Shown piece by piece: positions 18,685 through 27,306 of a stretch of DNA of 64,000 bases. The position numbers and the translations under genes are program-made. Within the stretch, counting starts at the first letter, position 1. Every line of letters starts with the position of its first letter. The notes below the pieces were generated by a model. It did not search any database and was not told the DNA's origin. It saw nothing but the letters and a program-made list of their open reading frames with translations. This stretch comes from Fodinibius salinus (GTDB lineage Bacteria; Bacteroidota; Rhodothermia; Balneolales; Balneolaceae), in contig NZ_VNHY01000001.1 of NCBI RefSeq assembly GCF_008124865.1, forward strand, positions 496,001-560,000. The letters are read 5' to 3'.

Positions 18685-19965
18685 CTAGTTGCCGGTGTAG
18701 ACGATCCTCCAGATTTTGCCTTCCTGAGAGTCAGATATAAGCAACGATCCGTCTTTGTACTGAGCAATGCCCATCGGTCGATATTGAGCTTTGCGGGGAG
18801 ACTGCAGAGAATCCTTGCCAGCAAATCCATCAGCAAACTCTTTGTAATCTCCTGAAGGGGTAGGGCCATCAAAAGGAACAAATACAACTTTGTATCCTTG
18901 CTGAGGTTCCGGAGCGCGATTCCAACTACCGTGGAACGCTATAAAAGCACCGTTTTTATATTTACCAGAGAATTGCGATCCATTGTAAAAAACGAGGTCA
19001 TTCGGCGCCCAGTGGCCGGAAAAAGCCATAATGGGATTTTCATATTTACCTTTCTCGGCCGGTGTTTCACCGTCACCGCCGTACTCGGGTGCTTTCATTT
19101 TTTGTTCTTTCTTCCAGTTGTAATAAGTATATGGCCACCCAAAATTGTCGCCTTTATTTACTCGAAATAATTCTTCAGCTGGTTGCTCCGCATTTTCTTT
19201 GGTGGTATAATAGTCTGACCACAAAGAGTGTAGCTGGTCGCGCCCATGTTGAGCAACATACAATTCGTTAACATTCAGGTTCCAGTCTAAAGCAACAGAA
19301 TTACGGATTCCTGTAGCATATCGCTGCCCATCTTTCTGAAAAGTTTGGCCTGTCTCTGTAGCACTGAATTGCCAGATACCACCGTGATTTTTGAGTTGAG
19401 GGCAGGGATCCATACCTGCAGAGCCAGGCGTACGCATTTGCTGTTGACAGGCATTTGAAGGTGCCCCGATATTAACATATATATTACCTGATCTATCAAA
19501 GGTAAATGGTTTAACTGCATGCTGTTGCTGTGTAGCAAATCCCCCAACAACGGTTTCGGGATCAGCCTCCGGAATAAGTTTTCCATCTGTCATTTGATAA
19601 CGAACTATTGAGGTATCAGACCCAAAATATAGATAGCCACTATGTACTTGAATGCCCGTTCCGGTTTGGTTACCAAAATATTTGACGGTTTCAGCTTTTC
19701 CATCTTCATCATTATCGCGTAGTGCTGCGATACCGTTACCGTTGTGAAGTTCAGAAAGAGCCATATAAATATCCCCGTTTGGCGCTGTGGTGATGTGTCG
19801 TCCTGCGCCTATATTTTTGGCTACAACTATAGCTTGAAAACCATCTGGGAGGGTGATACCACCATCGTCTTTTTCAAAATTTAGTTTTGTTTCTTGGTTA
19901 ATTCCGCTATTGCAGCCAATTGTAAAGGCTAAAAAGAGCAAACAACAATACTTTAGTATATCCAT
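18685..19965 (-). CDS. Lipoprotein PQQ-type sugar/sorbosone dehydrogenase
   Basis: A 426-residue beta-propeller oxidoreductase of the soluble glucose/L-sorbosone dehydrogenase family. The N-terminus is a lipoprotein signal with lipobox FTIGC (Cys18), so the enzyme should be anchored in the envelope. Family features include DGFQAIVVAKNIGAGRHITTAPNGD (in part), the VHSGYLYFGSD strand, RNSVALDWN, NKGDNFGWPYTYY and the C-terminal PMGIAQYKDGSLLISDSQEGKIWRI (quoted in parts: GSLLISD). These enzymes oxidise sugars using PQQ; the electron acceptor here is unknown. The TonB receptor and two small envelope genes lie upstream on the same strand, but gaps of about 100 bases make one operon uncertain. Confidence 0.87.
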   Translation of the reverse strand: MDILKYCCLLFLAFTIGCNSGINQETKLNFEKDDGGITLPDGFQAIVVAKNIGAGRHITTAPNGDIYMALSELHNGNGIAALRDNDEDGKAETVKYFGNQTGTGIQVHSGYLYFGSDTSIVRYQMTDGKLIPEADPETVVGGFATQQQHAVKPFTFDRSGNIYVNIGAPSNACQQQMRTPGSAGMDPCPQLKNHGGIWQFSATETGQTFQKDGQRYATGIRNSVALDWNLNVNELYVAQHGRDQLHSLWSDYYTTKENAEQPAEELFRVNKGDNFGWPYTYYNWKKEQKMKAPEYGGDGETPAEKGKYENPIMAFSGHWAPNDLVFYNGSQFSGKYKNGAFIAFHGSWNRAPEPQQGYKVVFVPFDGPTPSGDYKEFADGFAGKDSLQSPRKAQYRPMGIAQYKDGSLLISDSQEGKIWRIVYTGN

Positions 19966-20070
19966 AATCCCATTTTTTATTATTGATTGTGATATCTGTG
20001 TAATTAAATGGCAAGAATTATTGAATCATTCACTTAGTCTAGTAGTTAATACCTAAAGGGTTCGATTATG

Positions 20071-20406
20071 CTAATCAGCACGTGAAGCATTAATTTTTTG
20101 CTGCGTTATAAATGAAATGACCCATATAGCCCCCCATGCTATACCTAAATACCACCAGCTAAACCAACAAAGTACGGCTGTATTTGTCCCGTACAGCATG
20201 TGATTATACCATTCGGGAGCTTTGGTGTCAGCTTTATCCATCAGGTTTAAAAAGTCACCGCCAAATAAAACAAAAAACTTTACCAGCAACAAAAGGCCTG
20301 TATATCCCCAAACGAGCCAGGTGAGGATAGGGTGTCCGATAAGGACGGTTGCTATAATTGTGAGTGTAGCAAGGGTATCAACAAGAACATCTTTAAACCA
20401 AGACAT
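20071..20406 (-). CDS. Small hypothetical membrane protein
   Basis: An 111-residue, Trp-rich protein with three to four hydrophobic stretches (LATLTIIATVLIGHPILTWLV, YTGLLLLVKFFVLFGG, and AVLCWFSWWYLGIAWGAIWVISF in part) and a short charged loop FLNLMDKADTKAPEWYNH between them. I do not recognise the family. It follows the 194-residue gene by 39 bases on the same strand and precedes the sugar dehydrogenase gene by about 100 bases. Membrane location is well supported by composition; function is unknown. Confidence 0.65.
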   Translation of the reverse strand: MSWFKDVLVDTLATLTIIATVLIGHPILTWLVWGYTGLLLLVKFFVLFGGDFLNLMDKADTKAPEWYNHMLYGTNTAVLCWFSWWYLGIAWGAIWVISFITQQKINASRAD

Positions 20407-20445
20407 GCAAATTGCAGTTTAATGAATGGTACAATTTGCACGTAA

Positions 20446-21030
20446 TTAAAGAATTGTTAGGCTCTTAATCCAAACTAATTCGCTGGCTTTTTCCCCTTGG
20501 TCACCGCGTTTGAGTGATGATTTAAGGTTCCAACCACCGGGAAATTTTGCATTGACAAGATAGCCATCGATTTCCACAATATGTCCTATTCGAAGTGTTT
20601 TAATTTTATCACGTATTTTCTTGGTGGGAGCAATAATATGCATGTTTTCGGCGTAGCCCCACATTTTTTCCGGTTTGATAGGTGGACGGCCCATGTCCCA
20701 ATGGTACGAACGCTCTGACTGTCGCACCATTACTTTATCTAGATGCCGCTCATTAGACATGGGGCCCCATCCGAAGACAATATCAGTCGTTGTAAGATCC
20801 GAATATTTATCATCATACTGGGTCATGGCTAACACTCTGGCCTCCATATTGATGCTTGCCTTTGCATCAATTTCGATATCGCCAATATTCAGATCTTTGG
20901 TATTAAATACGGTTTCCTGTACAGGTTCGTCAGGAGCTACAACCCCGGGACCATGAGTTATCGGACGCGTGGTCCAGTAATAATAAATCCCACCACCAAT
21001 AAGAAGTAATATGAGTATCTTTTTAATCAT
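20446..21030 (-). CDS. Conserved hypothetical membrane-anchored protein
   Basis: A 194-residue protein with an N-terminal membrane anchor (IKKILILLLIGGGIYYYW, residues 2-19) and an extracytoplasmic domain. The domain has the conserved run DIVFGWGPMSNERHLDK, then YHWDMGRPPI and a C-terminal strand pair HIVEIDGYLVNAK with GWNLKSSLKRGDQG and ASELVWIKSL. I recall similar unnamed proteins in Bacteroidota and Proteobacteria, but no function. The GWGPMS and SSL-R-D-G-ASEL motifs look like an OB-like or small beta domain; that is a guess. It lies downstream of the TonB receptor gene and upstream of a small membrane protein on the same strand. Confidence 0.7.
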   Translation of the reverse strand: MIKKILILLLIGGGIYYYWTTRPITHGPGVVAPDEPVQETVFNTKDLNIGDIEIDAKASINMEARVLAMTQYDDKYSDLTTTDIVFGWGPMSNERHLDKVMVRQSERSYHWDMGRPPIKPEKMWGYAENMHIIAPTKKIRDKIKTLRIGHIVEIDGYLVNAKFPGGWNLKSSLKRGDQGEKASELVWIKSLTIL

Positions 21031-21089
21031 AGCTTAGAATGCTGAAAAAGTTGTTGGAACAATGTCTTTTACTAACAAGACCATCTTAC

Positions 21090-21128
21090 AAGATATTTTC
21101 CTGATTGTAAATTCTCTTAAAATATCTT
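21090..21128 (-). repeat. AT-rich 10-bp inverted repeat at the TonB receptor stop codon
   Basis: AAGATATTTT at 21090-21099 and its perfect complement AAAATATCTT at 21119-21128 flank a 19-base spacer. The hairpin overlaps the receptor stop codon at 21127. No GC-rich stem or T-run, so it is a possible 3'-end stabiliser rather than a firm terminator. Confidence 0.35.
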
Positions 21129-23166
21129 AATAATTGAAGGAAACACCCACTTGCCAGTTTCGGCCTGGTGCAGGCTCATAATAATTTCCGCCGGAAGAGT
21201 TTACCACTACTGAGCCATTGTACCGTTGGTTTAGAATATTATTTATATTGATGAACGGATGAAAAGTTCCGGATTTTTTTGAGAAAGGTATTTTATAGCT
21301 AAATTTTGCATCTAGCACGTTGTAGGCATCATTTATAGCCGTATTTTTATTATTTACAGCATAGCTGCTGACCCGTTCATAGGAGAGTGAGGTGATAAAA
21401 GAATCAGGGGACCAACGAATGTTACTATTAAGCCGAAAATTGGGGATACCCGGCACATTATTCCCATCAATAGAGGTTGTGTCGTGCGTTAGCGCATCTT
21501 TAAATATAGCTTTGTTAAGATTGATATTGGTGCTCAAAGTTAATTCCCGGTTAATAGTCCATGATAAACGACCTTCAATACCACTGTGCATTGTCTTACC
21601 TTGGTTGCGATAAAAGGTAGGGCCGTTTTTGCTTAGTTGATAGGGAAAAAGCAATTCACTAATCCAAAGGCGGTATAGCGCTACGTCATATTGTAATCCT
21701 TGGTCAAAGATAGTGCCTCGAATTCCTGTTTCAACTCCAATGGTTTTTTCGGGTTTCAGTTGGGGATTAAAACCATTGCCACCACCAGGCCGGTTAACCA
21801 GTTCTGTTGTAGTAGGTGCTTCGAATGAAGTGCTGATATTGGCAAACAGTGTTTGGTTTGATGGTTTGAAAGTGACACCAAAGTTGGGACTTAAAGCCTG
21901 AAAGTTACGTTTACCGGATACATTTGCAGATTGGGCATCAGTAGTAAAGGTAAGCTTATCAAAGCGAAGGCCACCCAGAAAACGAAGATTGCCCAGACGA
22001 TAAGATCCCGAAACAAAAGCCGCCTGATTCCATACACGTTCAATCTGATTAACAGTTTCTGCCCCCCGCGTCGCATCACCGGCATTGTCGAATTCAGTCC
22101 GGTCATCGTTTTGTAGCTTGGATTCAATGCCTACCTGTAGTCCAAACTGATTCCAGTCTCTCTTTAAGGAAGATCGAAGACCGCCCACCCAGCGATTAAC
22201 GGTAATTATTCCAAAGGGCAGGGGATTGCTTAGATCACGATAGATACCATAACCATTAATGGTAATGATACCTGCCGGTGTATCCAGAAGGTATGAAAGC
22301 CCGGTTTGTGCCTGCGTAATTTCTTTTCCAGCTTTGGCTGAATCTGCAAATTCAGTTACAGCCATTTGCGGATTATTCTGAGCTTGCTGAGCTGTTAAGC
22401 TGCTGGGATGTTGTGCTTTGGGCATATGGATACCTGCCGCCTGATACCTAAGCTGACTTCGGGAGGTAAGATTTATCGAACCTGTTATTCCTGTTCTAAG
22501 TATTTCAGCAGCGCTGTAATCCCGAAACCCATTGGTGCTAAGGTAGCTACCATAGGCTGAATATTTATGACCTGAATTGTGATTAGAAAATGATGCTTCG
22601 GCCTTTTTTAATCCAAAAGAGCCGCCTTGTAGCCGTACTCTTGTATTGCTTGTATCATCAAAGGAGGGCCGAGTAGAAAGATATAATACACCGCCGCTGC
22701 TATTCCCCCAATAAGTAGCGGCCGGACCGCGGATGAGCTCGGCTTTGCGTATAAATGAAGGTTCTACAATGTTGATCATCGTTTGTCCGTCGGCTACGGT
22801 AAGTGGAATGCCGTCTAGTACTACTTGGATACCCCGAACCCCAAATGAAGATCGCCATCCTACTCCTCGGATAGTCAGTCGTTCTCCCAGGGCATAATTT
22901 TGCCGGTCATTAATCCAAAGGCCAGGTAGTTGTTCTCCCACGGCCGACAATGATAATGAAGAGGAGTGGTTGACGGATTGTAAATCTCGAGTTAATGAGG
23001 TAACTGATAATGGAGCTCCAGGTGAACTGATAACTGACTGTAGGGCTGTAACCTTTATGGGGTCCAGTTCAATTTCCAGGCTATCCTGACCACTGCAGAT
23101 GTTCGTAATACAAAATATTGTTACGACTAAGAAGAATAGGTTATATCTAAAAGTTTTATAACTCAA
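21127..23166 (-). CDS. TonB-dependent outer-membrane receptor
   Basis: A 679-residue TonB-dependent transporter. A signal peptide (YNLFFLVVTIFCITNICSGQ) is followed by a TonB-box-like DPIKVTA near residue 35. Then comes the plug domain with LPGLWINDRQNYALGERLTIRG, GVRGIQVVLDGIPL and IRGPAATYWGNSSGGVLYL (in part), and a 22-strand barrel to the C-terminal GRNWQVGVSFNY. The ligand is unknown; iron chelates, vitamins or sugars are all possible. No ATG precedes the signal peptide. The start appears to be TTG at 23166, overlapping the stop of a 66-codon frame, so translational coupling is possible. No recognisable riboswitch is seen upstream. Confidence 0.92.
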   Translation of the reverse strand: MSYKTFRYNLFFLVVTIFCITNICSGQDSLEIELDPIKVTALQSVISSPGAPLSVTSLTRDLQSVNHSSSLSLSAVGEQLPGLWINDRQNYALGERLTIRGVGWRSSFGVRGIQVVLDGIPLTVADGQTMINIVEPSFIRKAELIRGPAATYWGNSSGGVLYLSTRPSFDDTSNTRVRLQGGSFGLKKAEASFSNHNSGHKYSAYGSYLSTNGFRDYSAAEILRTGITGSINLTSRSQLRYQAAGIHMPKAQHPSSLTAQQAQNNPQMAVTEFADSAKAGKEITQAQTGLSYLLDTPAGIITINGYGIYRDLSNPLPFGIITVNRWVGGLRSSLKRDWNQFGLQVGIESKLQNDDRTEFDNAGDATRGAETVNQIERVWNQAAFVSGSYRLGNLRFLGGLRFDKLTFTTDAQSANVSGKRNFQALSPNFGVTFKPSNQTLFANISTSFEAPTTTELVNRPGGGNGFNPQLKPEKTIGVETGIRGTIFDQGLQYDVALYRLWISELLFPYQLSKNGPTFYRNQGKTMHSGIEGRLSWTINRELTLSTNINLNKAIFKDALTHDTTSIDGNNVPGIPNFRLNSNIRWSPDSFITSLSYERVSSYAVNNKNTAINDAYNVLDAKFSYKIPFSKKSGTFHPFININNILNQRYNGSVVVNSSGGNYYEPAPGRNWQVGVSFNY

Positions 23167-23342
23167 CAGTCCGGGGTTTTTATATTAAAATTAGTGTTAG
23201 CTACTATGGTGTGGTTCATTTTATGGACAAGTTTTTTAACATCAACAGCTATTGGCAAATTCCACCTTGCATCCCATAAATTATTTTTTCTTATTATTTT
23301 TTTGATTGCAACAATCAGTGGTTGGAATCGTATCAAACATAT

Positions 23343-23657
23343 ATGTTGAGCAAAAAAATACATTATCTTTTTAAAAATTATTTCGAAATTGCTGCTTTTT
23401 CAATGGGCCTGCTGTTATTAGTTCTGATGGATCCAGAAGCGGCAAATGGCCCCAGTCTTTGTCTTTTTGACCAGCTTGGAATAAAATTTTGTCCCGGTGA
23501 TGGATTAGGACATGCTATTGCTTTTATTTTTGAAGGTGAATTCTATAAGTCATTTAATTCTAATGCTTTAGGTGGCCCAGCTATAGTTATTTTAGTTGGA
23601 CGAATTGGTTATTTATTACATCAAAAGTTAATTGCTAATAAAACAATAAAGATATAG
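23343..23657 (+). CDS. DUF2752 family small membrane protein
   Basis: About 105 residues. The frame extends to a TTG at 23322, but the ATG at 23343 (MLSKKIHYLF) is more likely. The DUF2752 core is LCLFDQLGIKFCPGDGLGHAIAFIFEGEF; typical members read CPxCGLTRA here, and this copy keeps only FCPGDGLGHA, with the preceding Cys in SLCLFD. Two hydrophobic helices are present, followed by a lysine-rich tail. Function is unknown. It is immediately followed by a TM2-domain gene with a 4-base gap; in Bacteroidota DUF2752 and TM2 genes often occur together. Confidence 0.78.
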   Translation: MLSKKIHYLFKNYFEIAAFSMGLLLLVLMDPEAANGPSLCLFDQLGIKFCPGDGLGHAIAFIFEGEFYKSFNSNALGGPAIVILVGRIGYLLHQKLIANKTIKI

Positions 23658-23661
23658 TACT

Positions 23662-24006
23662 ATGGCCCAAATGATAGATTATCTACCTGAGTTAGAGGGA
23701 GACGAAGCAGCTTATATATCAAAGCTGATGGAATCAATGGATGAAGATAAAGCGCAAAAATTTACTCGGGTATATCGTGCCCGCCGTAAAGAGCCACAGA
23801 TTGTTTTATTAACGACACTGGTAGGATTTGTGGCTGTTGCCGGTGTACATCGTTTTCTTCTTGGACAAATTGGAATGGGTATTCTCTATCTGTTTACCGG
23901 CGGATTATGTTTTATTGGTACTATCGTAGATTTAATCAACTACAAGAGTTTGGCCTTTGAATATAACCGCGATGTAGCACAAGAGGCTGTAACGTTAATA
24001 AAATAG
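23662..24006 (+). CDS. TM2 domain-containing protein
   Basis: A 114-residue protein with a charged N-terminal helix (about 50 residues) and a TM2 domain: two hydrophobic helices separated by a tight turn, IVLLTTLVGFVAVAGVHRFLLGQIGMGILYLFTGG (quoted for position, key residues VHRFLLG) and ending IGTIVDL. The VHRFYLG-like motif and closing D are diagnostic. TM2 proteins are small membrane proteins without an assigned bacterial role. It follows the DUF2752 gene directly and converges with the DUF5777 gene 14 bases away. Confidence 0.85.
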   Translation: MAQMIDYLPELEGDEAAYISKLMESMDEDKAQKFTRVYRARRKEPQIVLLTTLVGFVAVAGVHRFLLGQIGMGILYLFTGGLCFIGTIVDLINYKSLAFEYNRDVAQEAVTLIK

Positions 24007-24020
24007 CGCGTTTCAAAGGG

Positions 24021-24866
24021 TTACCAAAGGTCGAAGATACGGTTCACATTAAAGCCAAATCGAAAATCACCGGCCCAAAATTGTTCGCTATTACTGGCAA
24101 GTACGTATTGTTCTAAGTGCCATTCGGTAGAGGTGAAAAAGAGCTGGAATACATGTCCACCGGTTTCAATATTAAGTCCAAGCGTAAATGCATTTTGGGT
24201 TCCATTATTTTTGTTACCAATTACTGGAAAATACTCTACTATGAGGGAGTAGCGGTTAGATAGCCGGATTTCAGATCCCAGGCCCACTGAAAATAGGTTG
24301 TTATGTCCGCCTTGAGGAGCTCGGCTAAAGTAGCCATAGATAGGGGAGAGTTGCAGGCTTATGGAATCGTTTACCTTTCGGGCAAATATCGCGGAGACCA
24401 TAGTGCTGATGTCATCTTCAATAGGCCGGTTATTTTCTTGTGTTATAACACCTAAATCCCCCTTCAGGGAAAGACTCAGAGGCATCGACCCGTCCGTTTT
24501 TTGTTGCAAAAGTGCCAGTTTGCTTCGCAGATCTACGACATTGAATTGCGATGATCGACCAATACCTACGGACCAGCGGTCTGTTAGACCAACGTCCATT
24601 CCCAATCGTACGTTTTGGACATTGTCAAAACCGAAAAAGTTACGAACGGTATTGCGGGTAGCAATACCGAAACTGTGCATAATGGTTACATTTAGATTTC
24701 CGGCTGCCAGCTGTCGTGTTGTGCCTTGGGCCATAAGGCCGGGTGTACTAAAGGTAGTTACCGGCTCAACAATGGTGGCTTTTTCTCGTTCCATTTGAGC
24801 TTGAACACAAAGGCTGGAAAGAGTGAAAAGAAGTATGAGAGATCCAATTTTAACAATTTTCTTCAT
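24021..24866 (-). CDS. DUF5777 family outer-membrane beta-barrel protein
   Basis: A 281-residue exported protein with signal peptide (SLILLFTLSSLCVQAQ). Amphipathic strands follow: LAAGNLNVTIMHSFG, VRLGMDVGLTDRWSVGIGRSS (in part), LSLKGDLGVIT and GDFRFGFNVNRIFDLW at the C-terminus, ending in aromatic residues as barrels do. The TVRNFFGFDNVQNVRLG stretch is the DUF5777 hallmark. Function is unknown. It is the last of three genes on one strand, after a haem lipoprotein and a YceI-family protein with a 6-base gap, an arrangement I recall from other Bacteroidota and which suggests a linked envelope function. Confidence 0.8.
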   Translation of the reverse strand: MKKIVKIGSLILLFTLSSLCVQAQMEREKATIVEPVTTFSTPGLMAQGTTRQLAAGNLNVTIMHSFGIATRNTVRNFFGFDNVQNVRLGMDVGLTDRWSVGIGRSSQFNVVDLRSKLALLQQKTDGSMPLSLSLKGDLGVITQENNRPIEDDISTMVSAIFARKVNDSISLQLSPIYGYFSRAPQGGHNNLFSVGLGSEIRLSNRYSLIVEYFPVIGNKNNGTQNAFTLGLNIETGGHVFQLFFTSTEWHLEQYVLASNSEQFWAGDFRFGFNVNRIFDLW

Positions 24867-24872
24867 GGTAGT

Positions 24873-25436
24873 TTAGTTTTCTTTTGGCAACAGTGCGTTT
24901 ATTGAAATATTAATTTCTTCACTTACTCTATAAAAAAGGATACCCGGAGGACGAATATTGTAATCTTTCATATTAATTATCCATGAAGCCTTAACAGTTA
25001 ATCCCTCGGCTGATTTTTGGAAAGTACCATCAATAGAAACTTTTTTAGATACGTTATGAAGAGTAAATTTCCCTTTTACTGTTACTTGTTGTTGGCTTGT
25101 AGTATCGGGATTAAAGTCGGAGATTAACTTGCCATAAAATTCGGCAAAAGGATATTTTTTAGCATTTAGTGTTTCAAGCATATCGTTATCGCGCTTGTCT
25201 ATGCCGGTATCAAGGGTGTGAAGATCCAGATAAAAATCAACGGTAGAATCAGCTAGACTAATGCGTCCTACTAATTTATTTGAAGTACCTGTAAAAGAGT
25301 GGAGGGGTACTGAGGATTCAAATTCAACATGTCCTGATTCGGTTTTAAAGGACTGCGCCTCCGAAGCAATTGGGAGAAACAGAATTCCTATTGCTATTAA
25401 AAATATTAAAGTAATATGGCGATGCTTTATACTCAT
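24873..25436 (-). CDS. YceI family periplasmic lipid-binding-like protein
   Basis: A 187-residue exported protein of the YceI family, a lipocalin-like barrel known to bind isoprenoid lipids such as polyprenols or quinones in some members. A signal peptide (LIFLIAIGILFLPIASEAQ) precedes the domain. Recognisable elements are GHVEFESSVPLHSFTGTS, VDFYLDLHTLDTGIDKRDNDMLE (in part), KKYPFAEFYGKL and FTLHNVSKKVSIDG. The histidine in SVPLHSF and the MLETLNAKKYP turn are typical. It lies between a c-type cytochrome lipoprotein gene and the DUF5777 gene, so a role in quinone or haem-linked electron transfer is possible but unproven. Confidence 0.88.
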   Translation of the reverse strand: MSIKHRHITLIFLIAIGILFLPIASEAQSFKTESGHVEFESSVPLHSFTGTSNKLVGRISLADSTVDFYLDLHTLDTGIDKRDNDMLETLNAKKYPFAEFYGKLISDFNPDTTSQQQVTVKGKFTLHNVSKKVSIDGTFQKSAEGLTVKASWIINMKDYNIRPPGILFYRVSEEINISINALLPKEN

Positions 25437-25462
25437 AGTATCGACTGGTATTTCAGTTATGT

Positions 25463-25942
25463 CTAGTTATTTTTCGCACCATTATCAATCCACGTTCGTA
25501 TTTGATCAATGCGTTCATCCGACAAAAAATTACCACCTTGAGGCATTCGGGGTGGAATGTCGGGATTAGGCTCAATTTTGTCCACGAGTGGACTCCCTTC
25601 GGCATTGCCGGGTTGAATGATATCTTTTCCATACTCTGTTCCCCGGCTTTCTATCACATTTTGATAAGTGTCCAGCCGAACATTGTTCGTTCGCTGGTTT
25701 ATGTGACAATTGCTGCCGCTACAGCTTTGCTGAAAAATTTGCTGTACATTAGTAAAAGTAGGTTCAGTTCCAATGGGATTTTCGTTTCCACCGCCATTTC
25801 CACTGCTGTCAGATCCTGTACTGCTACTACTGCAGGAGCCTAAGACTAATCCCAAAGCACAAATAAAAACAGGGAACCAGCTGGTTAATCGTAGAAATTT
25901 ATTGTTAGTTGAAGCCAACGACCTTCTTGTTTCGATACTCAT
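25463..25942 (-). CDS. c-type cytochrome lipoprotein with CX4CH haem site
   Basis: A 159-residue lipoprotein: lipobox LGSC with Cys37, then a Ser/Gly/Asn-rich linker and a small cytochrome-like domain. The haem-binding motif is CSGSNCH (Cys74, Cys79, His80), CX4CH rather than the usual CX2CH. The likely axial Met is in PPRMPQGG (Met133). The order CH, then PGNAEGSPLV and PPRMPxGG, is that of planctomycete-type mono-haem domains, in which the C-terminal helix DERIDQIRTWIDNGA is also conserved. It is first of a three-gene set with YceI and DUF5777. An electron-transfer role at the envelope is inferred. Confidence 0.82.
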   Translation of the reverse strand: MSIETRRSLASTNNKFLRLTSWFPVFICALGLVLGSCSSSSTGSDSSGNGGGNENPIGTEPTFTNVQQIFQQSCSGSNCHINQRTNNVRLDTYQNVIESRGTEYGKDIIQPGNAEGSPLVDKIEPNPDIPPRMPQGGNFLSDERIDQIRTWIDNGAKNN

Positions 25943-26022
25943 ATCATCTGGTATTTAGATTGACATTAAAATATTCGGATGGAAATCATCAGCAGTTATT
26001 TGTTTCATGGGAATCGTTTCAG

Positions 26023-27297
26023 CTAATAAAAATGGTAATTAAGTGATATAAGACTACCAACAGAGTAGAGATTAACATTGGCACGGCCTACTTCTTTCAG
26101 CGGAATGTTAAGAAATGGCTCAGCACGCAGGCTAAAATTACGACTTATATCCAGCTCATATCCTACCGATAAACTGGCGTTGCTAAAAAGATGGGCAGTT
26201 CCCGTATTCCCTTGCCATTGCTGGGAATATCCTGTTTGGTTGGACTGGTAAGTAAACTGGTATTTTTCGTTAAGCATAATGTAGGATGAAATCCCTGCGC
26301 TGGCAAAAAGCCTGGAATCATCAAAATTCATAAAGCGATAGGTGACTTTCAGGGGAATGTCAATGAGAATACATTGAGCCGTGGTTTGGGAAGCCCGAAT
26401 ATTTGAACTGCCATAATTCTGAGAACCAAAGGAGTATTGCCGGCTATTAGTTTTATACCGTACGTTAGATCGTATAGCACCGATAGAGATAGCGAACTTT
26501 TTATTGATATTATAACTGGCTGTGATACCAAATTTAGAACCTAAACCGTGAAAGTTAGATGTTGATCCCACTGTGCTGAGATCAGGTCCGAGGACTAGGC
26601 TTATTGATGCTTTTGGAATTTCTGATTGTGCTGAAACGGCTTGTGTGCTAGTAAAATGATTGCCAGCTGCATTTGAAGCCAAAAGCACGGTTTCCGAAGA
26701 AGAACTAACAGGGGATATGGTTGCTTGATTTACCGAATGTAAGGTGTCTAATTTTGCCAGATCACAATTTTTGCACTTGAATTGTGACACTGTTAAGCGG
26801 TCGGTCGAGGTTTGGAAAAGGCCCGAAGAATTAGCAATGGCTGATTCTTCGGATTTTGTTTTAGATGAGTTTTCTGGTTTGTCAGCTGTTGTCAGATTTT
26901 GAGAACTATTGCTTGGTTGATCGTTTTCTAATTCTAGTTGTGGAGTGTCGTTGTCGGAAGTGGTGGTATTTGAATTTTCTTTTTTATCAGAAGTAGGGCC
27001 GTCATCAATAGGTAACTCTGTGGGCGATTCAGTAATTTCTTCCGATTGATCGAGCTGTTCATTGAGCGAATTATTCTGTTTGTAATTCTGATAAGTGAAG
27101 TAGCCCAAGGTTGAAAACACAATTAGAGCTACAGCGGCAGCAAGCCAGCGTTTTTTGCGCGCAGCTCTTTTACGATCGGCAGCATCAAGACGGTCAGCCA
27201 GGGCATTCCAGTCTTCTTCTCGGTAAGAGATGTTGTAGTCCCCAGCTTTTTGTTGAAAAAGCTGTTTTAGAGGGTCATTGTAGTTTTCTTCAGACAT
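26023..27297 (-). CDS. Anti-sigma-like/outer-membrane beta-barrel fusion protein
   Basis: A 424-residue protein in three parts. Residues 1-48 are a charged cytoplasmic segment (NDPLKQLFQQKAGDYNISY and EEDWNALADRLD) like the sigma-binding ends of Bacteroidota anti-sigma factors. A single membrane helix follows at about 49-68 (RWLAAAVALIVFSTLGYFTY). A Ser/Thr/Asn-rich linker to about residue 225 leads to a PorT-like eight-strand beta-barrel domain (SISLVLGPDLSTVG to SLISLNYHFY). It has no cleavable signal, so barrel and cytoplasmic end would sit in different membranes unless the barrel stays periplasmic. It lies 9 bases after the ECF sigma gene and is surely co-transcribed. Sigma regulation is inferred. 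Confidence 0.8.
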   Translation of the reverse strand: MSEENYNDPLKQLFQQKAGDYNISYREEDWNALADRLDAADRKRAARKKRWLAAAVALIVFSTLGYFTYQNYKQNNSLNEQLDQSEEITESPTELPIDDGPTSDKKENSNTTTSDNDTPQLELENDQPSNSSQNLTTADKPENSSKTKSEESAIANSSGLFQTSTDRLTVSQFKCKNCDLAKLDTLHSVNQATISPVSSSSETVLLASNAAGNHFTSTQAVSAQSEIPKASISLVLGPDLSTVGSTSNFHGLGSKFGITASYNINKKFAISIGAIRSNVRYKTNSRQYSFGSQNYGSSNIRASQTTAQCILIDIPLKVTYRFMNFDDSRLFASAGISSYIMLNEKYQFTYQSNQTGYSQQWQGNTGTAHLFSNASLSVGYELDISRNFSLRAEPFLNIPLKEVGRANVNLYSVGSLISLNYHFY

Positions 27298-27306
27298 AAT
27301 AGTGGA

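Noticed and set aside
20050-20075. GGGTTCGATT as a possible tRNA T-loop
   Set aside because: No acceptor, D or anticodon stem can be drawn around it.
23163-23363. 66-codon minus-strand frame before the TonB receptor gene
   Set aside because: Not listed as a gene because it overlaps the divergent DUF2752 gene and shows no known motif; kept only as a question about the receptor's TTG start.
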